This document shows positions 1-9,833 of a stretch of 22,216 bases of DNA, one piece after another. Source of the stretch: Silene noctiflora (Eukaryota; Streptophyta; Magnoliopsida; Caryophyllales; Caryophyllaceae); assembly GCA_009801015.1 (NCBI GenBank), contig VHZZ01001140.1:31466-53681 (forward strand), in the 5' to 3' direction. A program made the position numbers and the translations under genes. The notes beneath the pieces are model-generated. The model was not told where the DNA came from and did no database searches. It saw nothing but the letters and a program-made list of their open reading frames with translations. How positions within the stretch are numbered: position 1 is the first letter of the stretch; the number at the start of each line of letters is the position of its first letter.

Positions 1-186
1 TCTCGATAGTTGCTCATATTTGTCGGGAATTAGCTACTAAAAGCTTTATTTCCTACAAAACACGTTAGAAGCAAGACAATGCAACTAGAACACGACATTA
101 GCTCAAAACACTAAACAAAGTGCTAAAATGACATGAGAAATCAAGCTAATATAAGGGGTTAAAGTATATAAAATAATCACTTGTCA
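1..186 (-). mobile_element. Athila-like LTR, 5' end (partial, runs off window)
   Basis: Read on the minus strand from 186, the sequence opens TGACAAGTGATTATTTTATA, then a T-rich stretch with TTTAACCCC, then TTTTGTAGG followed by a purine-rich segment. The same order of blocks opens the solo LTR at 1606 (TGATCAGTATAATTTT, CTTTAACCG, TTTTGTAGG) and, more loosely, the Athila LTR at 12159. The five bases before it on the minus strand are AGTAC and would be the target duplication. The other end is outside the window, so solo LTR and full element cannot be told apart. Assignment rests on resemblance by eye. Confidence 0.4.
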
Positions 187-1387
187 GTACTCCACTGGTA
201 TACATAAGACAATGAGTGCACAAGCTCCAGCAGATCATATGGAGAGAAGCCTACTTCATCGTAAAGTACATGGTAATGGGTAGGCCTTGTTGTACCAATC
301 ATTCCCGCATGTGCACACAAGTAGAACCCCGAGCCGGCTGATGGCCACCCTCCTAGTGGTTGCCCTCCTTGGCAACTTCTCCTATACGTCCTCCTGGACC
401 CCCGTGTCAGCTACAAGGCCCGAGGAAGGGTCAAAGTCAACATCCATGAAGTCTCGTCCGGACGTCGAAAGCATATCCTCTGCAAAAATTCAAACATTTC
501 AAACCATTCCAAGACCATTTCAAAGCCATTTTTAGGGCTTTTTCAAGCCATTTTCAGACAATTTCAAAATTATTTAGCAAATGAACCAACATGTTTATAG
601 TATGTTCTTACGTGTCCTAAACATGCCTCATGGTGATGGTGAGTCGAAATTTCGGCAGCATTTCGCTACAAATAGCCTAAAACCAACAAAAAAAGTGTCC
701 CGGGGAGCAGTCACAAACTGAAATTCCGACATGATAGCAAGTTTACCCATAATCCAAGGATTCCAAAACATCAAGTTTCATTGATTTCCGATTAGTATAA
801 GGCCATTTTCGAGCCATTTTAGTGGTTTTAGCCTAAAACTGTCACATTTCGCTCCCGTTTCCTCTATACTTGACGAAAATCAAAATAAACACATGTTTAC
901 GCTCCTAGAATAGTCTACTACGCATTTCTAGTGTCAATTTCATGAGACAAAGGCATTTGAGGCAAAAAGGCCCAAAAATTTCGAAAATTCGAGGTATATA
1001 AACCCTAATTGAAAATCAAAATTCAAGCCGCAAATTCAATTAAAGCAAGAGGCGGAGTACATACCTGGATTAGTCATAATTTGGGACAAGTCTTGATTGA
1101 TTTTTTATGAAGATTGATGAAGGTTTCGAATGTTTTGGTGTTTTATGAAAACAAAATGTCGAATAGAATGAAGTCTATGTCGAGTTCAATTCCAGTTTTC
1201 ATTCAACCTGGACGAACTCGGGAAGAAACGCAACACCTGCCGCGTCCTTTCCTAAGATCACAGCTCATGCAGCGCCCATTCCCCAACAAGAACTCTTGTC
1301 TCAGGTCGTTATAAGTCCGTTACTTGTGGGTCCTACCCATTATCCTTAATTCGAAACGTTTCTTTGTACGTTTCGAGGTATTTTTCA
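187..1387 (-). mobile_element. degraded LTR-like interval (possibly chromovirus LTR)
   Basis: No long ORF occurs here. Read on the minus strand from 1387 it begins TGAAAAATACCTCGAAACG, resembling the TGTAAYACCYCG openings of plant chromovirus LTRs. It then has a 5'UTR-like segment, a good splice donor (1064), a T-rich intron-like stretch and a good acceptor (480). The plus strand has a TATA-like AGGTATATAAACCC near 991-1004, so promoter direction is unclear. At 1228-1252 there is a GCAACAnnTGCnGCG motif resembling repeats in the Tat LTR at 10591-11584. The Athila-like LTR at 186 may be inserted into this block. It could instead be a decayed host-gene fragment. Confidence 0.3.
382..1077 (-). 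CDS. possible two-exon mini-ORF, 36 residues
   Basis: Product not recognised. On the minus strand an ATG at 1075-1077 starts a 13-base exon (MTNP plus one base), ending CCAG before GTATGT (intron from 1064). The intron would run to 480, where TTTTTGCAG precedes AGGATATG. Joining 1065 to 479 keeps the frame, and exon 2 (382-479) reads to TAG at 382-384. The peptide is acidic in its second half (DFMDVDFDP and QEDV) and has no recognised domain or signal peptide. The splice sites fit plant consensus and the join is in frame, but so short an ORF could arise by chance. The surrounding sequence looks like an LTR, so this may be an LTR leader intron rather than a gene. Confidence 0.2.
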
Positions 1388-1549
1388 TAAATTACCTTCA
1401 ATAAGCATGACGTCTCTCGTCAGGACCTTTTCTACTCCCAGCGGGTTACACGCTTCCCCTTTTTCTATCAACATTTTGCTGAAGAATTTACCTCCAAACC
1501 AACGTAAGTAGATTCAAACTTCTAACCTATCCTATTAAATTTTATATCT

Positions 1550-1605
1550 GGTAAAACTGGCATCCCTCCATCAAAATCTTACACCGGGTAAAACTGACGT
1601 CCCGC
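1550..1605 (+). repeat. 37-38 bp tandem repeat, units 1 and 2a
   Basis: Unit 1 starts GGTAAAACTGGCATCCC at 1550. Unit 2 starts GGTAAAACTGACGTCCC at 1587 and is broken after base 1605 by the solo LTR insertion. The spacing is 37 bases. The second half of unit 2 resumes at 9834. Confidence 0.75.
1601..1605 (+). repeat. target site duplication of solo LTR (left copy)
   Basis: CCCGC directly precedes TGATCAG at 1606 and is repeated exactly at 9829-9833, directly after the terminal CACATCA. A 5 bp duplication is standard for Ty3/gypsy integration. Confidence 0.8.
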
Positions 1606-1959
1606 TGATCAGTATAATTTTGGTATCATTTTACTCATACTTTAACCGTTTATTTGTCTCGATTTTGTGTGCTTTTATTGAATTAAAGTTCATTTTATTA
1701 TTTAATTATAAGTTATTTGTTTTATTGGTATTAATATTGCGAATAAATGTTATTAATCGGAACTTTGGTATTGCTTTCGTTAGTTCTATTTTGTAGGTCC
1801 GAGTTCGTGAGAAGAAATAACAAGATTGAGAAGCGAGATAAGGATTGAGACGGATTTATAATATTCAAATGAAGCAAATGAAATAAAAGATGGCAAAGTT
1901 AAAAGTCAGCCTTTGACTTAGACGAAACCGTGCCCAAATCCTAAATTTACTCTACTGTT

Positions 1960-2720
1960 CTCACTCAAATAAGTAACCAGGTCCATCACCATTGCATTTA
2001 CTTCGCCATCAAACCTTCTCCAACCCCCATCAAACCCACCTGCATTCATGAAGCCCCTGCCATCCTTTCTCACAATGACACCATTTCAGCAGCAACTGCG
2101 ATGCCGAATCTGACTTCATCATCATCAATTTGCAGTACCAGGAGCAGCCCAATTTGAGCCAACCCAACATCAGCTTTCATTGGAGACCATCATCCTCGAC
2201 TACTCCGTCCTGCTTTTGATGCCAACGCATCACCATACATCCACCATCATCGCCATTCTACCTACTTCATCATCACAACCGCTGAACTCAACTCCATCGT
2301 CTTCACTCATGACCCGATTACTGAACTCGCACCACCTTCATCCTCCCTCTCACACCATCAGCAAGCTCCTTTGCATCGACCACCTGCTGCACTTCCGTCA
2401 TCAATCAGACCATTACCACTCGTTCTGCTCCACCACCAATCCGCAGCCACCATCTTGCAGAAACCACCATTACATCTCCTCTAGCCCAAATTCGCCACCT
2501 TCAATTCCGAACTCGGTATCAAAACCCGAGTATTACTCAAAGCAGCAGCCGCACATTTCACCACCATTCAACTCACCTGCACATTCAACCACCGTCCTCA
2601 GATCACGACTCACCGTCGAGGCGTCGACTCGTCGAGACCAACAAACAACAAGTAGCAGCATCCAATACCCTTGTGCGCATTTTTCGACTCTTCTGTTCAA
2701 ACCCGAAACCCGTTTTGCTG
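1960..2720 (+). other. C-rich, G-poor low-complexity tract in U3 of the solo LTR
   Basis: The plus strand is dominated by C, A and T, with runs of CACCATCATC, CCACCA and TCATCATC and very few G. One frame stays open from 2180 to 2821 (213 codons) and predicts a peptide rich in Ser, His, Pro and Thr. That composition follows from the base skew, there is no recognisable domain, and the frame runs into the MITE at 2736. I therefore treat it as an LTR low-complexity tract, not a gene. Long open frames are expected in G-poor sequence because TAG and TGA become rare. Confidence 0.6.
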
Positions 2721-2735
2721 GCCGGCTTTGCGAAG

Positions 2736-2955
2736 TACTCCCTCCGTCCCGGACTCCCGGTCAATTGTTGTCCTTTTCCATTTTTGGGTGTCTCAGTCAT
2801 TTGTTGTCCTTTCTATTTTAGAATTGTATTTGATGTGTAATTTAATCTGTCAACTTCAATTTAGTCTACTTGTTATGTTACAATTGACTCCCTCTTTTTT
2901 CCTTGGTCCTTGTGCTAAAATCAAAGGACAACAAATGACCGGGACGGAAGGAGTA
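2736..2955. mobile_element. Stowaway-type MITE with TA target duplication
   Basis: The left end is TA then CTCCCTCCGTCCCGG (from 2738). The right end is CCGGGACGGAAGGAG then TA (ending 2955). The 15-base tips are inverted repeats with one mismatch and match the CTCCCTCCGTCC tips of plant Stowaway (Tc1/mariner-derived) MITEs. The element body is 216 bp and noncoding. The pairing continues inward (GTCATTTGTTGTCCTTT against AAAGGACAACAAATGAC), but the left arm holds that block twice, near 2759 and 2797, separated by about 20 bases. It lies inside the solo LTR, so it inserted after that LTR formed or came with its parent copy. Confidence 0.88.
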
Positions 2956-3086
2956 ATTGATTTAACTAGCTGAGTTTTGAAGAAAAGAAAGGAAGAGTTG
3001 AAATGACGAGTCAACCCTTTGTATTCAATCTTCATGTGCACTTTAAGTGAGGGTAGTTTAGTCTTTGAGTAGTTGGTATTGTGGGT

Positions 3087-3093
3087 TATATAA
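3087..3093 (+). promoter_or_regulatory. TATA box of the solo LTR
   Basis: TATATAA lies within GGGTTATATAACCC, itself a palindrome. It sits about 28 bases upstream of the LINE insertion point, so the LINE landed at or close to the expected transcription start of the LTR. Confidence 0.5.
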
Positions 3094-3114
3094 CCCAATA
3101 TTTGTACGCAACAC

Positions 3115-3128
3115 GGGGAGAAAAACAG
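3115..3128 (+). repeat. target site duplication of the LINE (left copy)
   Basis: GGGGAGAAAAACAG here is repeated without mismatch at 8881-8894, just beyond the LINE poly(A). A 14 bp duplication is normal for target-primed insertion by L1-type LINEs. Confidence 0.85.
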
Positions 3129-3483
3129 AAGAAAAGAAAAACACACGTTCTCTATGACTAGAGTTTTCTCTCAATTAAGAGAGTTTCTTCAGCCCTAAGT
3201 TTTCTATATCTCCATCGTCTATCCTCTGCCTAACCCACCTTCCTCTTCTCCTAGGCTGCCTAACTTCACCCCTTTACACCCCTTAGCCTATGATCTGTCC
3301 TTCATGCAGTGTTTACACTTGACACCTCACCCACCAACTCTTGTCTCCCTCCACTAACTTCACCGCCTTTTCCTCTACCACCACCTACAACCCCTTCCCA
3401 TTTCACCTCTATATAAACCCTACCCTAGCTCCTTCGCCCAAATTTACGAGCCTCCACAGATTAATTTATCAATTACCACAAAT

Positions 3484-4763
3484 ATGGCCTCCAATTCATC
3501 TACAAATCCTTGTCATGCCGGAGTTAGTTTCCGGCTACCTCTTCATCTTTGTGCTGATCTAACCGGCATCGACTTCAATAAAACCCTCATTTGCAAAATT
3601 CTTGATCAACGTTACCTTGACTTAAACCGTATCCTTCCAATTATTCATTCCCACTGGCAACTCAATGGCACTCTCAATATTCGTCTAATGAAACCCTATT
3701 ATATCTTCGAATTCTCGTCTCAAAAGGATATGTTTTTCTTTCGTGAACAACAAACGGTTAATATTGAGGGTAGCCTTTTCGTTTTTCGACCAGTTTCACC
3801 ATCAACTATTCCTGACAATCTTCTCTTCCATGTGGTGCCTCTTTGGATTTGTGTGAAGCACTTACCAATTCCTCTGATGAACACCTCAGTGGTTGCATAT
3901 CTTCTTTCGCATTTTGGAGATATTTGTGAGGAGAAATCATACCCTTCCTTGATTCCCCCTCGCAACTTTGTCAGGATAAAAGTTTGGGTGGATCTCTCTA
4001 AACCTCTAATTCCAGGGTTTTTTTGCTGTCAATGATCGGGAGTATCACTGGGATAGCTTCTCCTATGAAGGTGTTTTTCGTTTCTGCAAAACTTGTGGCC
4101 AAGTAGGGCACAGGGTGTCTTACTATCTTTCTGGGAAAGTGCATGGTGCTCGGGCTATTAAAGCTCGCTTAGATGAGCTCTCAAATCGAGGTTTACTTGT
4201 CCTTCATGGTCCACCTAGATCGTCTTTTTATTCGCCTGAAATTCTGGGACTTCCGTCTCGCTACAAATATTTAAACTCAAAGATTAATATCGTCACTCCA
4301 GCTGATTCTGTTATCATTGACTCCGGAGGTGCACCGCCGGTGTTTTCGTTTTCCTCTTCAACGTCTGATGACAAGGACGATGACAACCCTGTCTGGTCCG
4401 GCAAATGGCTATGACCTGCATGAGGATCACTCACGCGAGGTTTTACTTGAACATCATCCTCTTATTAGAGGATCTATAATTCCACCACTGTCTTCGCAGT
4501 TTATGGGTCAATCTTCATGAGTTACACCACCTGCCGACCCAACCATGCCTCGTGTTTCATCTCCTGGTTTCCGTATGACAATCTCTGATGATGATTTAGA
4601 TGCTTCCTTGAATTTGGGCATTGCTGAGCCAACAACTCCTCCACAGACTACTGATATTAGTTGCCTTTTTCGTGACTCTGATGTTGGTCCTTCTGTGCAT
4701 GATGGTCCTTCTATGGATACGCTGGGTAGGATGGTGAAATTCGTCTATAAGCGTAAGCGCTGA
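3484..4763 (+). pseudogene. LINE ORF1 (RNA-binding protein), frameshifted
   Basis: ORF1 of plant L1 elements encodes an RNA-binding protein that packages the LINE transcript. The start at 3484 has a good context (A at -3, G at +4). The first about 178 codons match the DUF4283-type N-terminal domain of plant LINE ORF1 (HSHWQLNG, WICVKHLPIPLMN). A seven-T run at 4018-4024 shifts the frame. The next frame holds the zinc knuckle CKTCGQVGHRVSYY, in which the last cysteine of CX2CX4HX4C is tyrosine. A second shift lies near 4385-4405, and after it the frame runs to TGA at 4761-4763 with an internal TGA at 4518-4520. The C-terminal part is acidic and Ser/Thr-rich, as usual for the family. ORF2 starts 57 bases downstream. 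Confidence 0.85.
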
Positions 4764-4820
4764 TGAAAGCAGGTACTATATGGGTCTGGTGGCGGACCTT
4801 AATTCGCCACCCGTGAACCA

Positions 4821-7800
4821 ATGAAGATCTTCTGTTGGAATTGTAGGGGGTTAGGCTCAGCGGATGATCCTACAATTCCTTTTCTTTTGCGTAGTACCCG
4901 TTAACATCATCCGTCCATTTTGTTCTTACAAGAAACTATGACTTATGTCTCTTCAGCAGTTGCAAAAACAGAGAACTTGGGTTTACAACACTTTTGTGGA
5001 ATTGACTCTGCCGGCAATAGTGATGGCCTTCTTCTACGGTGGGACAATTCCGTTGTAATAAATCCTCTTAGTGTAGACTTGCATTATATTTTATGTAATG
5101 TTAGTTTTATAGCACCATCTTGTAAAAAATATGTAATGTATGTACTTTTTATCTATGGGGAACCTCGGTTAGAATATCGGCCTGCATTGTGGACTCGCAT
5201 CACTTCTTTGATCTCTGATTTAATCCATCTGCTGTTGATCATAGATTTCAATCAGGTTGAGCTTTTCTCTGATAAGATTGGGGGCACAAGTACTATTCGA
5301 GGACAAGAGGATTTTACAGCTTGGAAATTGTACAATGGTCTCTTGGATATTCCATTCTTTGAACCTCGGTTTACTTGGATGAATAATCAACAAAATGATG
5401 CTATTATCATAGAACGGCTTGATCGTGCGTATGCTAATAATGCCTGGTTTGAAGATTTCCCTTCTACTTCTGTCACACATCTACCGATACTTGTTTCCAA
5501 TCATGCCCCCATTATTCTTAAATTTTTCCCAGATAATAAAGCAAAACGGCGCCCTTATCGCATTGATAATTGGTGTCTTTCCTTCCCTCCATTGAAAGTT
5601 TAGTTCAAGAAGCTTGGGACACTCCTGTATTTGGCTCTTCTATGTTTTTCCTCTCACGGAAGCTTGCTGCTGCACGTCGTCTCATTATGGAATGGGTAAT
5701 TAATCATCTTTCATCTAATGGCATAAATTGGTCACTTATTGAGGCGGATTTGGACACTTTTGGTTCCCGCATTGTCAACACAGAAACGGCCTTGGCCTTT
5801 CAGGAGCTTTGTTCTTCACGGCTACACCTTTTGCACTTACAACGATAATATTAGATAAAGCCCTCTAAGGTACAGCATGATCTTCTTGACGGATTTCCCA
5901 CTAATTTCCTTTTTAACAGGGTCAAGCAACGTGCCTCAAAGCACAATTTATTTGCCATTCGGACTCAGTTTGGAGAGTGGCTTTACTCACCCGATGCCAT
6001 TAGCTCAGAAATCTTGACCTACTTTAAGAACCTTCTTTGCCGTCCACCGGTCATTAATCCTGATTTACCGTTGGGTAATATCCAACCACTTCTCTCTGGC
6101 CTACACCTCCCAACACTTACTTCTGTTGATTGCTTTATTCTGTTGGCTCATTTTACAGAAAATGATATTCTACATGCTTTGAAGAGTATGGATGGATCAA
6201 AATCACCGGGACCTGATAGTATTACCCCGAAGTTCTTTCAGCAGTTCTGGCCACAAATTGGACCTCTGGTTACTTTTGAGATTCTCCGTTTCCTTTCCAC
6301 TGGTGTTATGCTCAAGGAATGGAATGATATACTGATTGTCCTTATCCCCAAGATTGATAAACCTGAGATGGTCTCGCAGTTCCTCCCCTTAAGCCTCTGC
6401 AATGTTATATACTGATTGTCGTCTAAATGTGTCACAAACAGACTTAAACTAGTTATACCTTCACTGATTTCTGATTCATAGCAAGAATTTGTTCCCGACC
6501 AACTTATGTCAGATGGTTGTGTCATTGCCCATGAGATTATGCATTACCTAAACAAGACTAAGAAAGGGACAAATTGTTATGTTGCTCTCAAGCTTGATAT
6601 GCATAAGGCTTTCGACCGGGTATCGTGGTCGTTCCTTATGTCAATTCTTGATCGAGAAATTTAATGTGGGAGTGTATCTCGACGGTGACCTACACAGTCA
6701 TGATAAATGGTGAGCATTCAGTTTCCTTTCGTCCGACTTGTGGCGTTCGTCAGGGTGATCCTCTATCTCCTTATTTTTTTATTCTCTATATGGAGATTTT
6801 ATCTGCCCAATTAAAGCAAGCGGAGGATACAAGCCTTATTCATGGACTCAAGATTTCAAGATATGCACCGCCTATCTCTGATCTTTTCTATGTAGGTGAC
6901 GCGATTATTTGATGTAAGGCAACTCCTTCATCTTTTGAGGTCTTACGTGATTTGTTTCACCGCTTTGAGCTTGCATCCGAGCAGATGATTAATTTCGATA
7001 AATCCTTCATCAAGTTTAGTCCTAACTCACCGCCGGATTTTAAGACCCATATGTTGTTCATTCTACGCATGAAGGATTCCCAATCTTTTGGAACATACCT
7101 TGGGGTTCCTGTTGATTTGCCACGAAAAAAAACTGCTGCTTTTCATCATCTTCTGGACAAGCTACGTATCACTTCTTGGTCCTCGCTCCACCTGACACAA
7201 CCAAGTAAGCTGATCATTATCAACACGATTATTCTTGCATCTATAAACCATGTTGTTGCAGCTACTCCTCTACCTCTGTCCATCTCCAGGAAAATTGATT
7301 CACTAATAACTGCTTTCTGGTGGCGCAAAAATGTGAAGCATCGATCTATTCACTGGCTTTCCCAGAACCATCTACATGCACCAAAGGATAAAGGAGTTAT
7401 TGGCATAAAATCTGTATCACTTCTAGGCCAGGCATCACTTCTTAAGAATTTTTGGCGTCTTCATCAGCAACCTTTGGGCATTCTTGCTAAATACTTGGTT
7501 CCAAAATATAGGAAAGATCTTTCCATTCCCAATGCCAAGTCCAAGACATCTCAACCGTCTTATTTTTGGTCAGGTATGTGCCGTGCTATTTCTGCTTGCG
7601 CTCCTGCTTTGGCATGGAAACTTGGTAATGGGAAGACTGCTGATTTAGTTAACGATAGCTGGATCCACGGCAACTCCCCTATATGGCGTCATGGCATGGA
7701 AACGCACACTTTGCATATTGGGGATTTACTCACACCAGCCGGCACCTGGAATCATCATGCCATTTTCAAATACTTTTCACCATCGACAGTGAAAGCTATT

Positions 7801-8830
7801 TTTTCCATGAACCACCACTATTGAGCACTGACGATTATCAATACTGGAAATACACCGAAGATGGAAAGTACACTACCAAAGCTGGTTATACATACTTATT
7901 ATCCCAATCACATCTGCCTTATGTTCCTTCACTGCTATCGAAGTTCCCATGGAGGTTGCTCTGGAAGTTTCCATACTCCAGCAAGTTTCCAATCTTTATT
8001 TGGAGGCTCATTCGCAATATTTTTCCTACCATGACAAATCTCCAGCAACGTGGTCTTCAAGTTAATGTCTCATGTATTTTCTGCAACTCCTCCGCTGAAT
8101 CAGCGGACCACTTGTTCCGCTCATGTTACATTACACGACGTATCTGGCGATCCTCCATTCTTGGCCTTAACTCAATTTCCAACCCAACGGTCCCCTTTCA
8201 TCGATGGATTGCTGACCATATCATCTACCTACACAATTTTTCAGGGCCTTCTTCTACTCTACTTCTTCACTTCTATTGTATTCTGCGCTCAATCTGGCTG
8301 ACTCGCAACTCTGTTATCTTCAATGCATCTGTCTTCCAGCCGGTTAACATTCTCCGCTTAGCTGATTTCATGGTAACCACACACCTCCAGTTGCCAACTT
8401 ACCGACTACAAAGCCGTCAACAGTTGATTACTACTGCAACTCCAACGCAAGGTACTATTCACACATCTCCATTGTCTGTTGTCTCATATTACTTACAGGT
8501 CCGGAGGCTTTTAATAACAAATTACTACCGATTCTCTTCTTCAGACTCATCGAGTGGGCACACCAAACACTTCATAATACGCGCTTCCTCCATGGTTTTA
8601 GCCTACTCTATTGCCTTGTTGCGGACTATGCATCAGGCCAGTTCGATTGGAGAACATTCAACAACCTTCTTCATCAACTCAAGAAAACTATCTTCCGTTC
8701 TGGAGAATCGTACGCCAGTTCCAATAGTTGCCCGAAACTCTTTACAATAAATTCGGCTTCTACTTCGTTTGTAACAGCATTGGTCTGTAAGCCTAGCTAT
8801 AGGCTAATTACTACTAGTAGCTTGTACTAA
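4821..8830 (+). pseudogene. LINE ORF2 (endonuclease, reverse transcriptase, zf-RVT, RNase H remnant)
   Basis: ORF2 nicks target DNA and copies the LINE RNA onto it. The start is ATG at 4821 (MKIFCWNCRGLG). Endonuclease: Asn at 4839, Glu in LFLQET (4932) and DFN (5244) remain, but the SDH motif reads SNH (5499). The frame shifts near 5560-5590. Reverse transcriptase: LKSMDGSKSPGPDSITPKF (about 6178-6234), KLDMHKAFDRVSW (about 6593-6632) and GVRQGDPLSP (about 6742-6770) are clear. The catalytic FADDA box reads FYVGDA (6886-6903), losing one Asp. zf-RVT: FPWRLLWKFP to CIFC and HLFRSC (about 7940-8140). A third frame from about 8495 reads like an RNase H end (EWAHQTLH, DYASGQFDW) and stops at 8828-8830. 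In-frame stops occur at 4902, 5846, 6413, 6479, 6662, 6910 and 7822, with further frameshifts near 6664, 7810 and 8470. The RNase H part is the least certain. Confidence 0.88.
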
Positions 8831-8880
8831 ACCTTTATTTTATATATATATCAGTTCACCTTTGTCGAAAAAAAAAGGGA

Positions 8881-8894
8881 GGGGAGAAAAACAG
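8881..8894 (+). repeat. target site duplication of the LINE (right copy)
   Basis: Exact copy of the 14 bases at 3115-3128. After it the solo LTR resumes (TAGGATAGAATAG). Confidence 0.85.
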
Positions 8895-9442
8895 TAGGAT
8901 AGAATAGAAAAACTCCCCTCCTTTATTTATTTTTCTCTTCTCATTTGGTTAATTTACTCCTTCAATTTTTCTCAAGTTTAAACTTTTGTAATCGGGTTTG
9001 AAGATCTACTTTCATTTGCCCATTTAATTCAAGCTTGGTATAATTTTATTCCTTTCCCTCATCTTATTGTTCTTATTTCATGTTTTTGTCATTAGTTAGA
9101 TTTAGTGTTTAATTTATTTAAAGTTTCAATCTTTCCTACTTTAATCATGTTTGTTTCAAGTTTAGGGTTATTGGGTAGTTTAGTTATTGTTAATTTAACC
9201 ATGTTAGAGTAATTTAATAGTTGGGGTTTGGGGGTTAGTGTAGAAAAAGTTATAGTCTTAAATTGGGTAGTTGTTTAAATGGTGTTTGGTTTGATTATTG
9301 TTGGTTATTAGTCTTGTGACACTAGTGATAAATAGTGTACTTAATTAAGACGACGAGAAATTTGAGGTTTGATTAGCTTAATTACTTGGCTATAATTGTT
9401 AAGTTACTGTCATGATAATGAGTTAATGTATTAATTGGGAAT

Positions 9443-9538
9443 TTAATTAGTTGTTTGAAAGAATGCTAATTTGAGACACTAAAATACAATAATCACCTTA
9501 TTTGATGTGTTAATTGGTTGTTTGAAAGAATGCTAATT
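9443..9538 (+). repeat. 29 bp direct repeat pair in the solo LTR
   Basis: TTAATTAGTTGTTTGAAAGA and the following nine bases (9443-9471) recur at 9510-9538 with one A-to-G difference, offset by 67 bases. This is a local duplication inside the R-U5 part of the LTR. Confidence 0.8.
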
Positions 9539-9828
9539 AATGATATGTTTTCCCTTTTCCTAGACCGAGACTTGACTACATGACACCCCCACTACCCCTA
9601 ACTCCCTTAATTTATCGTTTCATATCTATTTTAGTTATTTATTTCTATTTCTTTATCTTAGTTAATTTATGAATCAAATCAACTTTTATCCGACTAAACT
9701 AGAACTAAACGAGACTTGTAGTCTAACCCCACCATCCTTGTGATCGACCTCGACTTACCCGACTATGCTAGTTAGGGATCAAGTTATAAATTTGTTTGAT
9801 AGGGTGTGATGAATTTTCACCCACATCA

Positions 9829-9833
9829 CCCGC
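9829..9833 (+). repeat. target site duplication of solo LTR (right copy)
   Basis: CCCGC, identical to 1601-1605, directly after the terminal ATCA of the solo LTR. Confidence 0.8.

Larger units (their letters stand above)
1388..1605 (+). other. left half of the 3' noncoding region of a Tat-like element
   Basis: No ORF is seen. The assignment comes from 1550-1605, which holds the first one and a half units of a tandem repeat that resumes at 9834, beyond the solo LTR. Removing that LTR joins this stretch directly to the polypurine tract and LTR at 10173-10186. The left limit is uncertain because the boundary with the LTR-like interval before it is decayed. Confidence 0.45.
3129..8880 (+). mobile_element. 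L1-type LINE, nearly full length, inactive
   Basis: The element has a 5' leader (3129-3483), ORF1 with a DUF4283-like region and a zinc knuckle, and ORF2 with endonuclease, reverse transcriptase, zf-RVT and an RNase H remnant. It ends in a short TA run (about 8840-8850) and nine A residues (8868-8876). Flanking 14 bp duplications define its limits. Four bases (GGGA) lie between the A tail and the right duplication. The length, 5.75 kb, is what a full-length plant L1 should have, so there is no 5' truncation. Both ORFs carry several stops and frameshifts, so it can no longer move itself. Confidence 0.9.
1606..9828 (+). mobile_element. solo LTR, Athila-like, interrupted by a LINE and carrying a MITE
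   Basis: It begins TGATCAGTAT and ends CCCACATCA, so the tips are TGAT and ATCA, and identical CCCGC flanks both ends. After subtracting the LINE and one copy of its target duplication the LTR is about 2.46 kb. No primer-binding site, gag-pol or second LTR is present, so it is best read as a solo LTR left by recombination between two LTRs. Its last 100 bases (CTTACC, GCTAGTTAG, TTTGATAGGG) resemble the end of the Athila LTR at 13320-13419, which supports the family. A TATA box at 3087 marks the U3-R border. The part right of the LINE (8895-9828) holds AT-rich sequence and one 29 bp direct repeat, with no gene. Confidence 0.75.

Noticed and set aside
287-535. Plus-strand ORF with a hydrophobic N-terminal stretch
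   Set aside because: It starts from a non-ATG codon and has no recognisable domain. The minus strand gives a better exon-intron reading here.
2180-2821. 213-codon open frame as a real protein gene
   Set aside because: It sits in a G-poor tract where stops are rare, crosses the MITE edge, has low-complexity Ser/His/Pro content and no domain.
6327-6420. Repeated TATACTGATTGTC at 6328-6340 and 6408-6420 in LINE ORF2
   Set aside because: Only 13 bases, and both copies lie in sequence that codes for conserved reverse-transcriptase residues, so chance plus point mutation explains it.
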